Shown: positions 26,294 to 34,913 of the stretch, piece by piece | Layout of the letters: each line of letters begins with the position of its first letter | Numbering within the stretch: position 1 is the first letter of the stretch | DNA from: Carnobacterium mobile DSM 4848 | GTDB taxonomy: Bacteria; Bacillota; Bacilli; Lactobacillales; Carnobacteriaceae | DNA: 64,000 nucleotides | NCBI RefSeq assembly: GCF_000744825.1 | Contig: NZ_JQMR01000001.1 | Span: 2,279,501 to 2,343,500 of the forward strand | Direction: 5' to 3' | Notes under the pieces: model-generated | What the model saw: only the letters and a program-made list of their open reading frames with translations | What the model was told of the DNA's origin: nothing | The model's database searches: none | Translations under genes and position numbers: made by a program

Positions 26294-27793
26294 TTGGCAA
26301 CACCTACTTATGTACTAGAAATGCACAATATCGATAAAGTATTTCCCGGTGTAAAAGCATTAAATCAAGCACAACTCAAATTGAAACCTGGAACGATCCA
26401 TGCTTTGATGGGCGAAAACGGGGCAGGTAAATCTACTTTGATGAAATGTCTTTTTGGTATTTACCTTGAAGATGCAGGTGAGATTTTAATTGACGGCGTA
26501 CCAACTAAATTTATGAACCCTAAAGATGCTTTAGAACATGGTGTTTCAATGGTCCATCAGGAATTGAATCAAGTCATGCGCCGTAGTATTATGGAAAATA
26601 TTTGGCTGGGACGATTCCCTATGAAAGGTTTTCTAGTAGACGAAAAAAAAATGTATGAAGATACAAAAAAAATATTCGAAGAATTAGATATTGATTTAAA
26701 TCCTAGAAAAGAAATTGGAACATTATCTGTATCCCAACGTCAAATGGCGGAAATCGCTAAAGCGGTCAGTTACGGAGCGAAAATTTTAGTGCTGGATGAA
26801 CCTACATCTTCTCTTTCAGAAAAAGAAGTTAACCATTTATTTAAAATTATCAATCAGTTAAAAGCAGAAGGCTGCGCTGTTGTGTATATCTCTCATAAGA
26901 TGGAAGAAATTTTGCGAATTTCTGATGAAGTTACAATTATGCGGGATGGGCAGTGGGTCAGCACCACGCCGGCAAAGGAATTGACGATGGGAAAGATCAT
27001 CAATTTAATGGTAGGACGTGAACTAAACGATCGTTTTCCTCCTAAGAATAATGTCCCCGGAGAAGTTGTATTAGAAGTAAAGAATTTGACCGCTACTTAT
27101 CAGCCTTCGATTCAAGATGTTTCTTTCACTTTGCGAAAAGGCGAAGTACTTGGTATTGCTGGTCTTGTTGGTTCAAGAAGGACCGAACTGCTTGAAAATA
27201 TCTTTGGAGTTGCTCATCATGATACAGGAGAAATCATCTTGAATGGAAAAACGATTCAAAATAATCATTCGCGAGATGCTATCAATAATGGATTTGCCTT
27301 CGTAACCGAAGAGCGTCGTGCGACCGGTATTTTTGGCGGCCTCAGTATTACCTTTAACGCCGTGATAGCCAACCTAAACCAGTATACCAAACATGGAGTA
27401 GTTAATGATAAAGCGATGGAAAAAGATACGAAAGAAGTCATCAAAAGCATGAACGTAAAAACACCAAGTTCTAAAACACATATTGGTACTTTGTCCGGCG
27501 GAAATCAGCAAAAAGTCATCATCGGCAGGTGGTTACTGACCGACGCTGAAGTTTATTTATTAGATGAACCTACACGTGGTATTGATGTTGGGGCTAAATA
27601 CGAAATTTATCAATTGATTTTAGAGTTAGCTAATCGTGGAAAATCCGTTATTGTTGTTTCTAGTGAAATGGCTGAGCTGATTGGAATAAGTGATAGGATG
27701 CTGGTAATGTCAAATGGCCGAGTAGCTGGGATAGATGAAACAAAAAATATGACACAAGAAGAAATTTTAAGATTATCAGCGAAGTTTATCTAA
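26294..27793 (+). CDS. mglA: Galactose ABC transporter twin ATP-binding protein MglA
   Basis: A 499-residue sugar ATPase with two ABC domains. The first has Walker [24 protein letters not shown] and [13 protein letters not shown]; the second has the degenerate GLVGSRRTE loop, LSGGNQQKV and [16 protein letters not shown], as in all MglA/RbsA proteins. The TTG at 26294 is taken as the start because a near-perfect AAAGGCGGTGAT site ends eight bases upstream; a GTG at 26285 would lie within that site. It energises uptake through MglC. Confidence 0.92.
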   Translation: MATPTYVLEMHNIDKVFPGVKALNQAQLKLKPGTIHALMGENGAGKSTLMKCLFGIYLEDAGEILIDGVPTKFMNPKDALEHGVSMVHQELNQVMRRSIMENIWLGRFPMKGFLVDEKKMYEDTKKIFEELDIDLNPRKEIGTLSVSQRQMAEIAKAVSYGAKILVLDEPTSSLSEKEVNHLFKIINQLKAEGCAVVYISHKMEEILRISDEVTIMRDGQWVSTTPAKELTMGKIINLMVGRELNDRFPPKNNVPGEVVLEVKNLTATYQPSIQDVSFTLRKGEVLGIAGLVGSRRTELLENIFGVAHHDTGEIILNGKTIQNNHSRDAINNGFAFVTEERRATGIFGGLSITFNAVIANLNQYTKHGVVNDKAMEKDTKEVIKSMNVKTPSSKTHIGTLSGGNQQKVIIGRWLLTDAEVYLLDEPTRGIDVGAKYEIYQLILELANRGKSVIVVSSEMAELIGISDRMLVMSNGRVAGIDETKNMTQEEILRLSAKFI

Positions 27794-27855
27794 AAAAACT
27801 AGTAAAAGTAAGAGAAGATACTTAACATTCAGGATCTTTTAAGAGAGGTGTAAAA

Positions 27856-28875
27856 ATGGAAAATACGCAAAAAAGGCTGAAGCTGAATGATTTTTTACTA
27901 AATTATTCGTTATATATTGTATTAGGGGCTTTGATACTAGTCGTTATTATTATGGAGCCATCATTTATTTCCTTACAAAATATTACAAATATACTTGGTC
28001 AAGCTTCTACACGGATTATTATGGCATTAGGAGCTGCAGGATTGATCATATTAAAAGGAACAGACTTGTCAGCCGGCCGGATTTTGGGGCTTTGTGCGGT
28101 TGTAGCTTCTTCGTTAGCCCAAAGTACAACCTATGCCTCAAGAATGTACCCTAATCTGCCGGCGCTTCCTTTAATTTTACCATTATTAGCGGCTATTGGA
28201 GTTGGGTTAATATTTGGCGCTATTAATGGTTTTGGTGTAGCAAAATTAAAAGTACATGCTTTTATTATTACTTTAGGGACTCAACTGATTGCTTATGGTC
28301 TCTCGTGCATCTATATTGATCGTCCGCCGAATGGTGCGCAACCCATTGGTTCATTAGATGTTCGTTACACTAGTTTAGTACGGAATACGGTTGATATTGG
28401 GCCTGTTAAATTACCATATGTAATTTTTTATGCTGTTATTATCTCAGTTATTATGTGGTTTGTTTGGAATAAAACTAAATTAGGTAAAAATATGTATGCT
28501 ATTGGTGGAAATACAGAAGCAGCTGAAGTATCAGGTGTAAATATAGTTAAAAATATTATGTTCATCTTTATCATTTCAGGTGTTTTATACGGAATAGCTG
28601 GTTTCTTAGAAGCCGCACGCATTGGCTCAACAACGAGCAATACTGGGTTAAATTATGACTTAGATGCTATTTCAGCTAGTGTTATTGGTGGTGTTTCCTT
28701 TTCAGGAGGAGTAGGTACTATTCCGGGTGTTATTATGGGAGCCGTCATTTTACAATTCATCAATTATGGATTGACATTTGTAGGGGTCAGTCCTTATCTG
28801 CAATATATCATTAAAGGATTGATCATTATTTTAGCTGTATCGATAGATGTTCGCAAATATATTGTTAAAAAATAA
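27856..28875 (+). CDS. mglC: Galactose ABC transporter permease MglC
   Basis: A 339-residue permease with eight to ten membrane helices and the family loop MYAIGGNTEAAEVSGVNI, which contacts the ATPase, and DAISASVIGGVSFSGGVG. It belongs to the MglC/RbsC group and completes the mglBAC importer. An AGAGAGG site precedes the ATG. The small membrane protein gene follows after 28 bases. Confidence 0.93.
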   Translation: MENTQKRLKLNDFLLNYSLYIVLGALILVVIIMEPSFISLQNITNILGQASTRIIMALGAAGLIILKGTDLSAGRILGLCAVVASSLAQSTTYASRMYPNLPALPLILPLLAAIGVGLIFGAINGFGVAKLKVHAFIITLGTQLIAYGLSCIYIDRPPNGAQPIGSLDVRYTSLVRNTVDIGPVKLPYVIFYAVIISVIMWFVWNKTKLGKNMYAIGGNTEAAEVSGVNIVKNIMFIFIISGVLYGIAGFLEAARIGSTTSNTGLNYDLDAISASVIGGVSFSGGVGTIPGVIMGAVILQFINYGLTFVGVSPYLQYIIKGLIIILAVSIDVRKYIVKK

Positions 28876-28903
28876 GGAATGTACTAAAGGAGAATTGTTC
28901 GAT

Positions 28904-29083
28904 ATGGAAGAAATAGAACGTGTGGACTTTACACAGCCAGAAGAACAAGCACAGCCAAAAAAAGTACTTGGAAAAGATTCGCTTTACGAAAAAATAGATG
29001 TAAGTGTCGAATCAATGAATAAGTTTATCTTAGGAGTCGTTTTATTATTGGTTATTGTTCTAGGATATGGATTATTGAGTTAG
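28904..29083 (+). CDS. Small single-pass membrane protein at the end of the mgl operon
   Basis: A 59-residue protein with an acidic and lysine-rich cytoplasmic N terminus and one C-terminal helix (FILGVVLLLVIVLGYGLL). The ATG at 28904 has AAAGGAG upstream at good spacing. It directly follows mglC and precedes a terminator, so it belongs to the operon. I know no function; a subunit or regulator of the transporter is a reasonable guess. Confidence 0.75.
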   Translation: MEEIERVDFTQPEEQAQPKKVLGKDSLYEKIDVSVESMNKFILGVVLLLVIVLGYGLLS

Positions 29084-29092
29084 ATAATAAAT

Positions 29093-29138
29093 AAAAGAAT
29101 TCGCACTGAGTAAACAAACTCATCTGCGGATTTTTTTG
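29093..29138 (+). terminator. Intrinsic terminator of the mgl operon
   Basis: An imperfect stem (ATTCGCACTGAG with CTCATCTGCGGAT) followed by seven T. Confidence 0.7.
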
Positions 29139-29231
29139 TTTAATCATTTTATGGTAAAGTAAAAGAACGTATTCTTAACTTAGTTGACAAAAATATAAAA
29201 AAAATTTGTTTAAATACAGAGGAGGTTTATC

Positions 29232-30470
29232 ATGCAAAGCAATCGAAATAGAATCAAAACGATCCTTGAAGAATTGAGCAAGTTTACTGCAACACCAGGA
29301 GCAGGAACCACTCGGTTAAGCTATAGTCCTGAAGATCAATTAGCTAGAACTTATCTGAAAAAGCAGATGAAACAAGTAGGTCTAAAAGTGCGTGAAGATG
29401 CAGTTGGCAATATTTACGGCCGTTTAGAAGGGAAAGATGCGTCTTTACCAGCGGTTATGGTAGGTTCACATTTTGATAGCGTCCCAAACGGCGGTTCATT
29501 TGACGGTCCAGCTGGAGTTGTGACCGGACTGGAAGTTGCAGCTTTATTTCAAGAAAACCAACTGCAGCCGGTTTACCCATTGGAAGTTATCGCAATGGTT
29601 GAAGAAGAGGGTTCTCGTTTCGGCTCTGGTTTATTAGGTTCCCGGATGCTTGCGGGTCAAGTCTCAGCAGAAAGTTTAACTAGCATGAAAGACAAAGATG
29701 GAATTTCAGTAAATGAAGCTATGCTTGCATTGGGCTTTAATGGCAATCAATTAACTGAAGCAAGACGGACAGCTAAAGATGTTAAAGCATTTATTGAATT
29801 GCATATTGAGCAAGGGCCTGTATTGGAAGAGGCTGGGGAAGATGTGGGCATTTTGGAAACGATCGTCGGAATGACTGAAATTAAAGTTACCATTACTGGG
29901 AGAGCAGGACATGCTGGAACGACTCCAATGAATGCTAGACAAGATGCGTTGGCTGCGACGGTTCAGATAGTGGCAGATCTGCCTCAATTAGCGATGGATG
30001 CTGCAGAGGCTACTGTGCTGACCATTGGAAAGTTAACGGTTTATCCTAATGGAGCGAATGTCATTCCAAATGTTGTTGTGTTCACTGTGGATGTGCGCTC
30101 CAAATCAGAAGCGTGTGTCCAATCTGTTATTCAACAAGTTAAAACCATTATTCAAACAAAAACTCCTAAAGGAATAACGGCTGAAATTGAAGAGATGTTG
30201 TACGAGAAGCCGGTTCAATTGTCTGAGAAAATTCATCAGCAATTAAGGGCCAACTCTGAAGCATTAGGATTAAAGTCGCGGTCAATGGTGAGCGGTGCAG
30301 GACACGATGCTATGATTTTTGCCGGGTTTACAGAAGTTGGGCTGGTATTTGTTCCGAGTAAAGACGGTTTAAGCCATACGCCTGAAGAGTGGACCGATTA
30401 TGAACAAGTACAAAAAGGTATTGAAGTGGTCTATGAAACGGTGAAACAGTTAACAGAAGTGGAAATATAA
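29232..30470 (+). CDS. M20-family amidohydrolase, allantoate amidohydrolase/N-carbamoyl-amino-acid hydrolase type
   Basis: A 412-residue cytoplasmic metal-dependent hydrolase of the hydantoinase/carbamoylase (AllC/HyuC) subfamily. Metal-site motifs GSHFDSVPNGGSFDG, MVEEEGSRFGSG and IELHIEQGPVLE are intact, and the dimerisation lid contains GRAGHAGTTPMNAR. Substrate could be allantoate, ureidoglycolate or an N-carbamoyl amino acid; no purine-degradation genes lie nearby to decide. A GGAGG site precedes the ATG. It is a single gene converging on the AEC transporter. Confidence 0.88.
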   Translation: MQSNRNRIKTILEELSKFTATPGAGTTRLSYSPEDQLARTYLKKQMKQVGLKVREDAVGNIYGRLEGKDASLPAVMVGSHFDSVPNGGSFDGPAGVVTGLEVAALFQENQLQPVYPLEVIAMVEEEGSRFGSGLLGSRMLAGQVSAESLTSMKDKDGISVNEAMLALGFNGNQLTEARRTAKDVKAFIELHIEQGPVLEEAGEDVGILETIVGMTEIKVTITGRAGHAGTTPMNARQDALAATVQIVADLPQLAMDAAEATVLTIGKLTVYPNGANVIPNVVVFTVDVRSKSEACVQSVIQQVKTIIQTKTPKGITAEIEEMLYEKPVQLSEKIHQQLRANSEALGLKSRSMVSGAGHDAMIFAGFTEVGLVFVPSKDGLSHTPEEWTDYEQVQKGIEVVYETVKQLTEVEI

Positions 30471-30478
30471 AAAAATAA

Positions 30479-30516
30479 ACTGCCTCAGTAATGAAACGAC
30501 TGAAGCAGAATTTTTT
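30479..30516. terminator. Bidirectional terminator
   Basis: Stem CTGCCTCAGT/ACTGAAGCAG with a nine-base loop and T-rich tail between convergent genes. Confidence 0.8.
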
Positions 30517-30520
30517 TGCT

Positions 30521-31441
30521 TTAAAATTTAAAAATAAAAGCAGACAACATCAAGATCAGTGGCATGGTAATAATAGAAAGCAGAGTAGATAAAATGACTA
30601 GTCGTGCTCCATATTCATAATCTCCACCGTAAATTTGTGAGAATAAAGCAGTATTAACGGCTATCGGCGCGCAAGAAGCAATCGATAAGACCATCAAAAT
30701 CAAATAATCATCAATAGGCAGCAGCCAAAGAATACCTAATCCAACGACTGGCAAAATAACCAAACGCAACAGGCTTACCCAATAAGCTTTATATGAGAGA
30801 AAAACTGCTCGCAATTTGCTGCTGGCAACATAGCTCCCTAACAAAATCATCGCCAATGGTGTATTCAAGTTGCCAATCGTATACAACGCTTCAGAAAGAA
30901 TAAAAGGCAGTCTGATTTGTAAAACATAAAGAAGTAAACCAATAAGTGCTCCAGTCGTTGCAGGGTTAAAGAAAGCACGCCTAGGAGTGATTAAGTTGCG
31001 GTCTCCAGAAAGTGTATAAATGCCGTAAGTCCATTGAGAAAGTGTTGTAGCAGTCATATAAGCTGTCATGTAAAAAATACCTTCATAACCAAGTACAGCC
31101 ATAACTAAAGGGATGCCCATGAAAGCTGAATTCGAAAAGACAGCAGCGTAATGATCAATTCGCGCCTCTTTTTTTAAAGCGACCTGATTGACTAGGATTC
31201 TTGACGCAATTAAGAGAAATCCGACTCCCATAGTAATGAACAGCCCTTTTAATTGTTCTCGTTCGTATTCTTGTTGAAACGACATAATTAGAATAGTGGG
31301 AGTTATGTAAATTGTTAGCATATTAGCGATTTGTTGGGTTCCTGAAGCGTTTAAGATTTCTTTTTTTGCCAGCAGATATCCAAATAAAATGAGTAAAAAC
31401 ATCATACCTAATTATTCCAAGATGATGCCGGAAACATTCAT
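30521..31441 (-). pseudogene. AEC-family (auxin efflux carrier-like) transporter with an early in-frame stop
   Basis: From the ATG at 31441, which has a perfect GGAGGTGAT site, the frame reads nine codons (MNVSGIILE) and then TAA at 31412-31414. The same frame resumes at once with LGMMFLLILFGYLLAKK and continues for the full family length of about 306 residues, with the usual ten helices. The native start is thus separated from the body by one stop. Re-initiation at the ATG at 31405, seven bases after the stop, could still make 294 residues lacking only the first few of helix 1. AEC proteins export or import organic acids such as malate or citrate. Either a recent pseudogene or a gene with reduced expression. 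Confidence 0.8.
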
Positions 31442-31539
31442 TTATTTATCACCTCCAGTTTTTGAAAAGTTAATAGTATCAGTGTACCTTATTTTTTAAA
31501 AAAAATAAGAAAAACAATGATTCGAATGATAAATCAAAT

Positions 31540-31570
31540 AATGGCTTTCAGCGGTATGCTGAAAGCCATT
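31540..31570 (-). terminator. Intrinsic terminator of the small membrane protein gene
   Basis: A perfect 13-bp stem (AATGGCTTTCAGC) with a five-base loop; T-rich sequence follows on the minus strand. Confidence 0.8.
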
Positions 31571-31601
31571 GCTAAATAAACTAATTAATTGTGTTTAATT
31601 G

Positions 31602-31733
31602 TTAATGAGTACGAACAGGAATCAGATTTTTAGTGCGCATAAAGCGGAAGAAATAAGAAGCAATGAGCATTGGAAAGAGAAAACTGAGAGAGAAAATGAA
31701 TTTCAGTAAAATCGTCATATTCAAAGTAGTCAT
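31602..31733 (-). CDS. Small hydrophobic membrane protein, 43 residues
   Basis: A minus-strand frame of 43 residues with one long hydrophobic helix (about residues 8-30) and a basic tail (FRFMRTKNLIPVRTH), so the C terminus is probably in the cytoplasm. AAAGGATGA lies about 10 bases before the ATG and a perfect terminator hairpin lies 31 bases after the stop, both supporting a real gene. Function unknown. The rest of 31734-31983 holds no gene. Confidence 0.55.
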   Translation of the reverse strand: MTTLNMTILLKFIFSLSFLFPMLIASYFFRFMRTKNLIPVRTH

Positions 31734-31983
31734 CGTTATTCATCCTTTCTACTGCATAAGATCAAATTTAAATTCCATTTGGCACTAACAATTTTTTATA
31801 CTTTAAGTATGCTGGATAGGAAAAGAATAATCAATCGATATGCAAAGCAATTTAAGAAAAAAATAGAATACAGCTGCTGTATTTTCATGATATATAACGG
31901 CTATTCCAGTATGTTGTTTTCTTCGTTTGAAAGCGGTATAATGAAAAATGTAAGAGAATAGACCAAAGAACTGGAGTGGTTGA

Positions 31984-32973
31984 ATGTATCAAGCAGCAGA
32001 AGATCGTTACAACAATATGATTTACAATCGAGTAGGAAACAGCGGACTAAAACTGCCAGCCTTGTCTTTAGGAATGTGGCATAACTTTGGTGATGTAGAC
32101 TTATTTGAAAACAGCCGTAAAATGGTCCATCGTGCTTTCGATTTGGGAATCACTCATTTTGATTTAGCCAATAACTATGGTCCTCCAGCTGGCAGCGCTG
32201 AAGAAAACTTTGGCCGTATTTTAAAAAAAGATTTGCTTCCTTATCGTGACGAATTGATTATTTCAAGTAAAGCCGGTTACTACATGTGGCCTGGTCCTTA
32301 TGGCGAGTTCGGCTCTAAAAAGAACCTGACAGCCAGCATTGATCAAAGCTTAAAACGGATGGGACTAGAGTATGTCGATATTTTTTATTCTCACCGTCCA
32401 GATCCCGATACACCTTTTGAAGAAACTGCGCAAGCATTAGACTTAATGGTGCGTCAAGGTAAAGCTTTGTATATTGGGATTTCTAATTATTCGGCTGAAC
32501 AAACTGCTGAAATCACAAAAATATTTAAAGACCTTAAAACACCATTTATTATCCATCAACCTTCATACAGTATGTACAACCGTTGGATCGAAGATGAATT
32601 ACAAGATGTTTTACAAGAAAATCAACTAGGCTCCATTGCGTTTAGCCCATTAGCACAGGGCATGCTGACAGACCGTTATTTAAATGGCATTCCCAAAGAT
32701 TCAAGAGCTGGCAGAACAACCAGCAATTTCTTGAATGAAGAACAAGTGAAAATGAATGTAGAAAAATCTCGTGCATTAAATGAAGTCGCCAAACGTCGGG
32801 GACAAACATTAGCTGAAATGGCTGTTTCATGGATTTTAAGAGACGGAAAAGTAACCAGTGTCTTAATTGGAGCCAGTCGTGTCAGTCAAATCGAAGACAA
32901 TGTCAAAGCTTTGGATAACCTTGATTTTTCAGCTTCAGAATTAGTTCAAATCGAAAAAATTTTACAAGGCTAA
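31984..32973 (+). CDS. Aldo-keto reductase, YghZ/L-glyceraldehyde-3-phosphate reductase type
   Basis: A 329-residue NADPH-dependent (alpha/beta)8-barrel reductase of the AKR14/Kv-beta-like group. Catalytic residues appear in HFDLANNYGPPAGSAEENFG (Asp, Tyr), LIISSKAGY (Lys) and DIFYSHRPD (His), and the cofactor tail in VLIGASRVSQIEDNV. YghZ relatives reduce L-glyceraldehyde 3-phosphate and methylglyoxal. Two glyoxalase-fold genes follow on the same strand, which fits a role in reactive aldehyde removal, though a terminator hairpin separates them. Confidence 0.9.
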   Translation: MYQAAEDRYNNMIYNRVGNSGLKLPALSLGMWHNFGDVDLFENSRKMVHRAFDLGITHFDLANNYGPPAGSAEENFGRILKKDLLPYRDELIISSKAGYYMWPGPYGEFGSKKNLTASIDQSLKRMGLEYVDIFYSHRPDPDTPFEETAQALDLMVRQGKALYIGISNYSAEQTAEITKIFKDLKTPFIIHQPSYSMYNRWIEDELQDVLQENQLGSIAFSPLAQGMLTDRYLNGIPKDSRAGRTTSNFLNEEQVKMNVEKSRALNEVAKRRGQTLAEMAVSWILRDGKVTSVLIGASRVSQIEDNVKALDNLDFSASELVQIEKILQG

Positions 32974-32988
32974 TCTATTAATAAATAA

Positions 32989-33030
32989 GCCAACTTCTGT
33001 ATCCTGATTTAATCAGGTACAGAGGTTGGC
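32989..33030 (+). terminator. Intrinsic terminator
   Basis: An almost perfect stem GCCAACTTCTGTA/TACAGAGGTTGGC plus inner CCTGAT/ATCAGG. The T tail is poor, so read-through into the next genes is possible. Confidence 0.65.
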
Positions 33031-33051
33031 TATTGAAATGGAGGAATGAGA

Positions 33052-33432
33052 ATGGATTTTAAACGACTACATCATGTCGCTATTATTGCTTCAGACTATC
33101 AAAAATCTAAAGAATTTTATACTCAAGTACTAGGTCTGGAAATTATCAGGGAAAACTATCGAGCAGAACGTGAATCCTATAAATTAGATTTAAAAATCGG
33201 AGAAAGTGAAATTGAATTATTTTCTTTCCCAAATCCGCCTAAGCGTTTTTCCTCTCCTGAAGCTGCTGGGTTAAGACACCTGTGTTTTTATGTTGAAGAT
33301 ATTAATCAAGCTGTTGCTGAGCTGAATCATAAAGGGATAGAAACGGAACCGATTCGCCGAGATGAGTATACAGGAGGGTTATTTACCTTTTTCAGAGATC
33401 CGGATGACTTGCCTATTGAATTACATGAGTAA
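33052..33432 (+). CDS. VOC-family glyoxalase-like protein (YaeR type)
   Basis: A 126-residue single vicinal-oxygen-chelate domain. Likely metal ligands are His 7 or 8 (LHHVAI), a Glu in ESEIELFSF, His in GLRHLCFYV and Glu in PIELHE near the end. It most resembles the YaeR-like glyoxalase I group, whose substrate is unproven. The ATG at 33052 has TGGAGG seven bases upstream; the ATG at 33046 is too close to it. Confidence 0.82.
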   Translation: MDFKRLHHVAIIASDYQKSKEFYTQVLGLEIIRENYRAERESYKLDLKIGESEIELFSFPNPPKRFSSPEAAGLRHLCFYVEDINQAVAELNHKGIETEPIRRDEYTGGLFTFFRDPDDLPIELHE

Positions 33433-33504
33433 GTTTTGAAAAATGCTAAGGGATAAGTTAAGATAGAAGCAGAAGAAAAAACTAAAGAAAAGAGGGCTCA
33501 TCAA

Positions 33505-33885
33505 ATGACTAAAAAAATGCTGCATACCTGTATTCGCGTAAAAGATTTAGATAAATCAATGGAATTCTATACTACTGTGTTAGGACTTAAAGAAGCTCGC
33601 CGGCTAGATTATCCTGATTTTAAATTTACTTTGGTTTATTTGGCATTTGAAGAAGGCGGTTATGAATTAGAATTAACGTATAATTACAACCAAGCCGATC
33701 CGTATCAATTAGGAGATGGCTACGGTCATATTGCTATTGGAGTGGATGATTTGAAGGCAACACACCAAGAATATAAAAAAACGGGTTATGAAGTTACCGA
33801 TATAAAAGACCTATCGGATGGAGCAGCAACTTACTTCTTTATTCTAGACCCAGACGGCTATAAAATTGAAGTCATTCAAAATTAA
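33505..33885 (+). CDS. gloA: Lactoylglutathione lyase-like glyoxalase I
   Basis: A 126-residue VOC protein with the full glyoxalase I ligand set: His 7, Glu 56, His 75 and Glu 122, and the motif LDPDGYKIE. In canonical GloA these hold Ni or Zn and convert the methylglyoxal-thiol hemithioacetal to S-lactoyl-thiol. Thiol use in this organism is unknown. It lies 72 bases after the YaeR-like gene and may share its transcript. Confidence 0.9.
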   Translation: MTKKMLHTCIRVKDLDKSMEFYTTVLGLKEARRLDYPDFKFTLVYLAFEEGGYELELTYNYNQADPYQLGDGYGHIAIGVDDLKATHQEYKKTGYEVTDIKDLSDGAATYFFILDPDGYKIEVIQN

Positions 33886-33909
33886 AAAAAGAATCCGGTA
33901 AAGTAAAAT

Positions 33910-34190
33910 GGTTGTTCATTTTCTGGCGTTGGTAAGAAAATTTCCTCGGACTACGGGGTTGCTTGTTGAAAGCCATGGGACCGTTTTGAGCCGAAGAACG
34001 TGTCTCAAAACTTACAAGTTTGTCATGGCTGTTGCTGCTTCAGCAGTTATACAGACATGATACACTTGGGCGCATGCCCACAGTGCTTCGTTTTTTCGTA
34101 TCCTTTTCCATGGCTACAAGCAACTCCCTATTCCTCCAAAAATGTTTGAGATGTATTTCTAAATCATTTTGAATGAGAAGAAAATCAGTT
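33910..34190. repeat. Dispersed multi-hairpin element, copy C (inverted and diverged)
   Basis: Outer arms match copies A and B read in reverse: GAAAATTTCCTC-GGA and GCTTG...GCCATGG on the left, CCATGGC...CAAGC and CTATTCCTCCAAAAAT on the right. The interior differs and carries three hairpins (GTTTTGAG-CTCAAAAC, GCTGC-TTCA-GCAG inside TCATG-CATGA, and TGGGC-GCCCA). The right terminal motif is eroded, so the end is approximate. No gene in 33886-34226. Confidence 0.7.
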
Positions 34191-34226
34191 TCGTCACTGA
34201 TCAAGGTCAAATGCTATACAACCAGT

Positions 34227-34279
34227 AAAATAGAGGCTAGGGGAAGTACATTGCGTACTTTTCCCTAGCCTCTATTTTT
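34227..34279. terminator. Bidirectional terminator
   Basis: A very long stem (AAAATAGAGGCTAGGGGAAG and complement, one mismatch) with a short loop and T tail. Confidence 0.88.
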
Positions 34280-34288
34280 AAACGCTTC

Positions 34289-34696
34289 TTAAGTTGTTCC
34301 AATTTGTTCCATTAAATGCATTAAATTACGACTGTGCCAAGGCGACGCGGCATATTCTTGAGGAATCAAGTAACGTTCAACAGATTGTTGTGCATTTTTG
34401 TATTCAATGTTCAATTCGTTATCTGCTGCTGGTTGTTCAAAGTTGATTTTTTTAATTTCACTCAAAGGGATTTGATTGTAGACGCCTTCTTTTAATGAAT
34501 TATTTTTAGAGTTTAAGGGCATGAGTACAAGTTCGTGTTCAGAAAAGTTAATGCAATAGGGTTTGCTTTTGTTCATTCCAAATAGTTTTTTAAACCAATT
34601 TCTTTTAGAAGGTAATTTTTCAGCAAAGATCGTTTGCCCAGGTGTTGCTTCTAAACCATGTCGTTTTAAAAAACTCAAAATAGTTTCTTCGTTCAT
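34289..34696 (-). CDS. Hypothetical cytoplasmic protein, PH-like
   Basis: A 135-residue protein without membrane segments. Strand-rich central part (YCINFSEHELVLMPLN, IPLSEIKKINFEQP) looks like a bacterial PH-type domain; this is a weak fold-level impression only. The ATG at 34696 has GGAGG nine bases upstream and is preferred to one at 34729. It stands alone beside an insertion sequence. No function can be given. The following 295 bases to 34991 contain no gene; they hold the left flank of the insertion sequence. Confidence 0.7.
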   Translation of the reverse strand: MNEETILSFLKRHGLEATPGQTIFAEKLPSKRNWFKKLFGMNKSKPYCINFSEHELVLMPLNSKNNSLKEGVYNQIPLSEIKKINFEQPAADNELNIEYKNAQQSVERYLIPQEYAASPWHSRNLMHLMEQIGTT

Positions 34697-34913
34697 AATG
34701 TGATGCCTCCTCTTACTGTCTGACTTCACGATTGAAAAAATTCCTATCTATTATTAAGTATAGAGCAGAAAAATAGGAAATACCACTAAAAAGCATACTA
34801 GAATAAATTACGTTGTACCATTTTTTGTGAAAATAACTAGCATAGAAATAAGCCGTAGGCTTCATTATTTGTAAAATAGCGAAAAGTAGTCAGTTCATTC
34901 CATGGTTTGTGTA

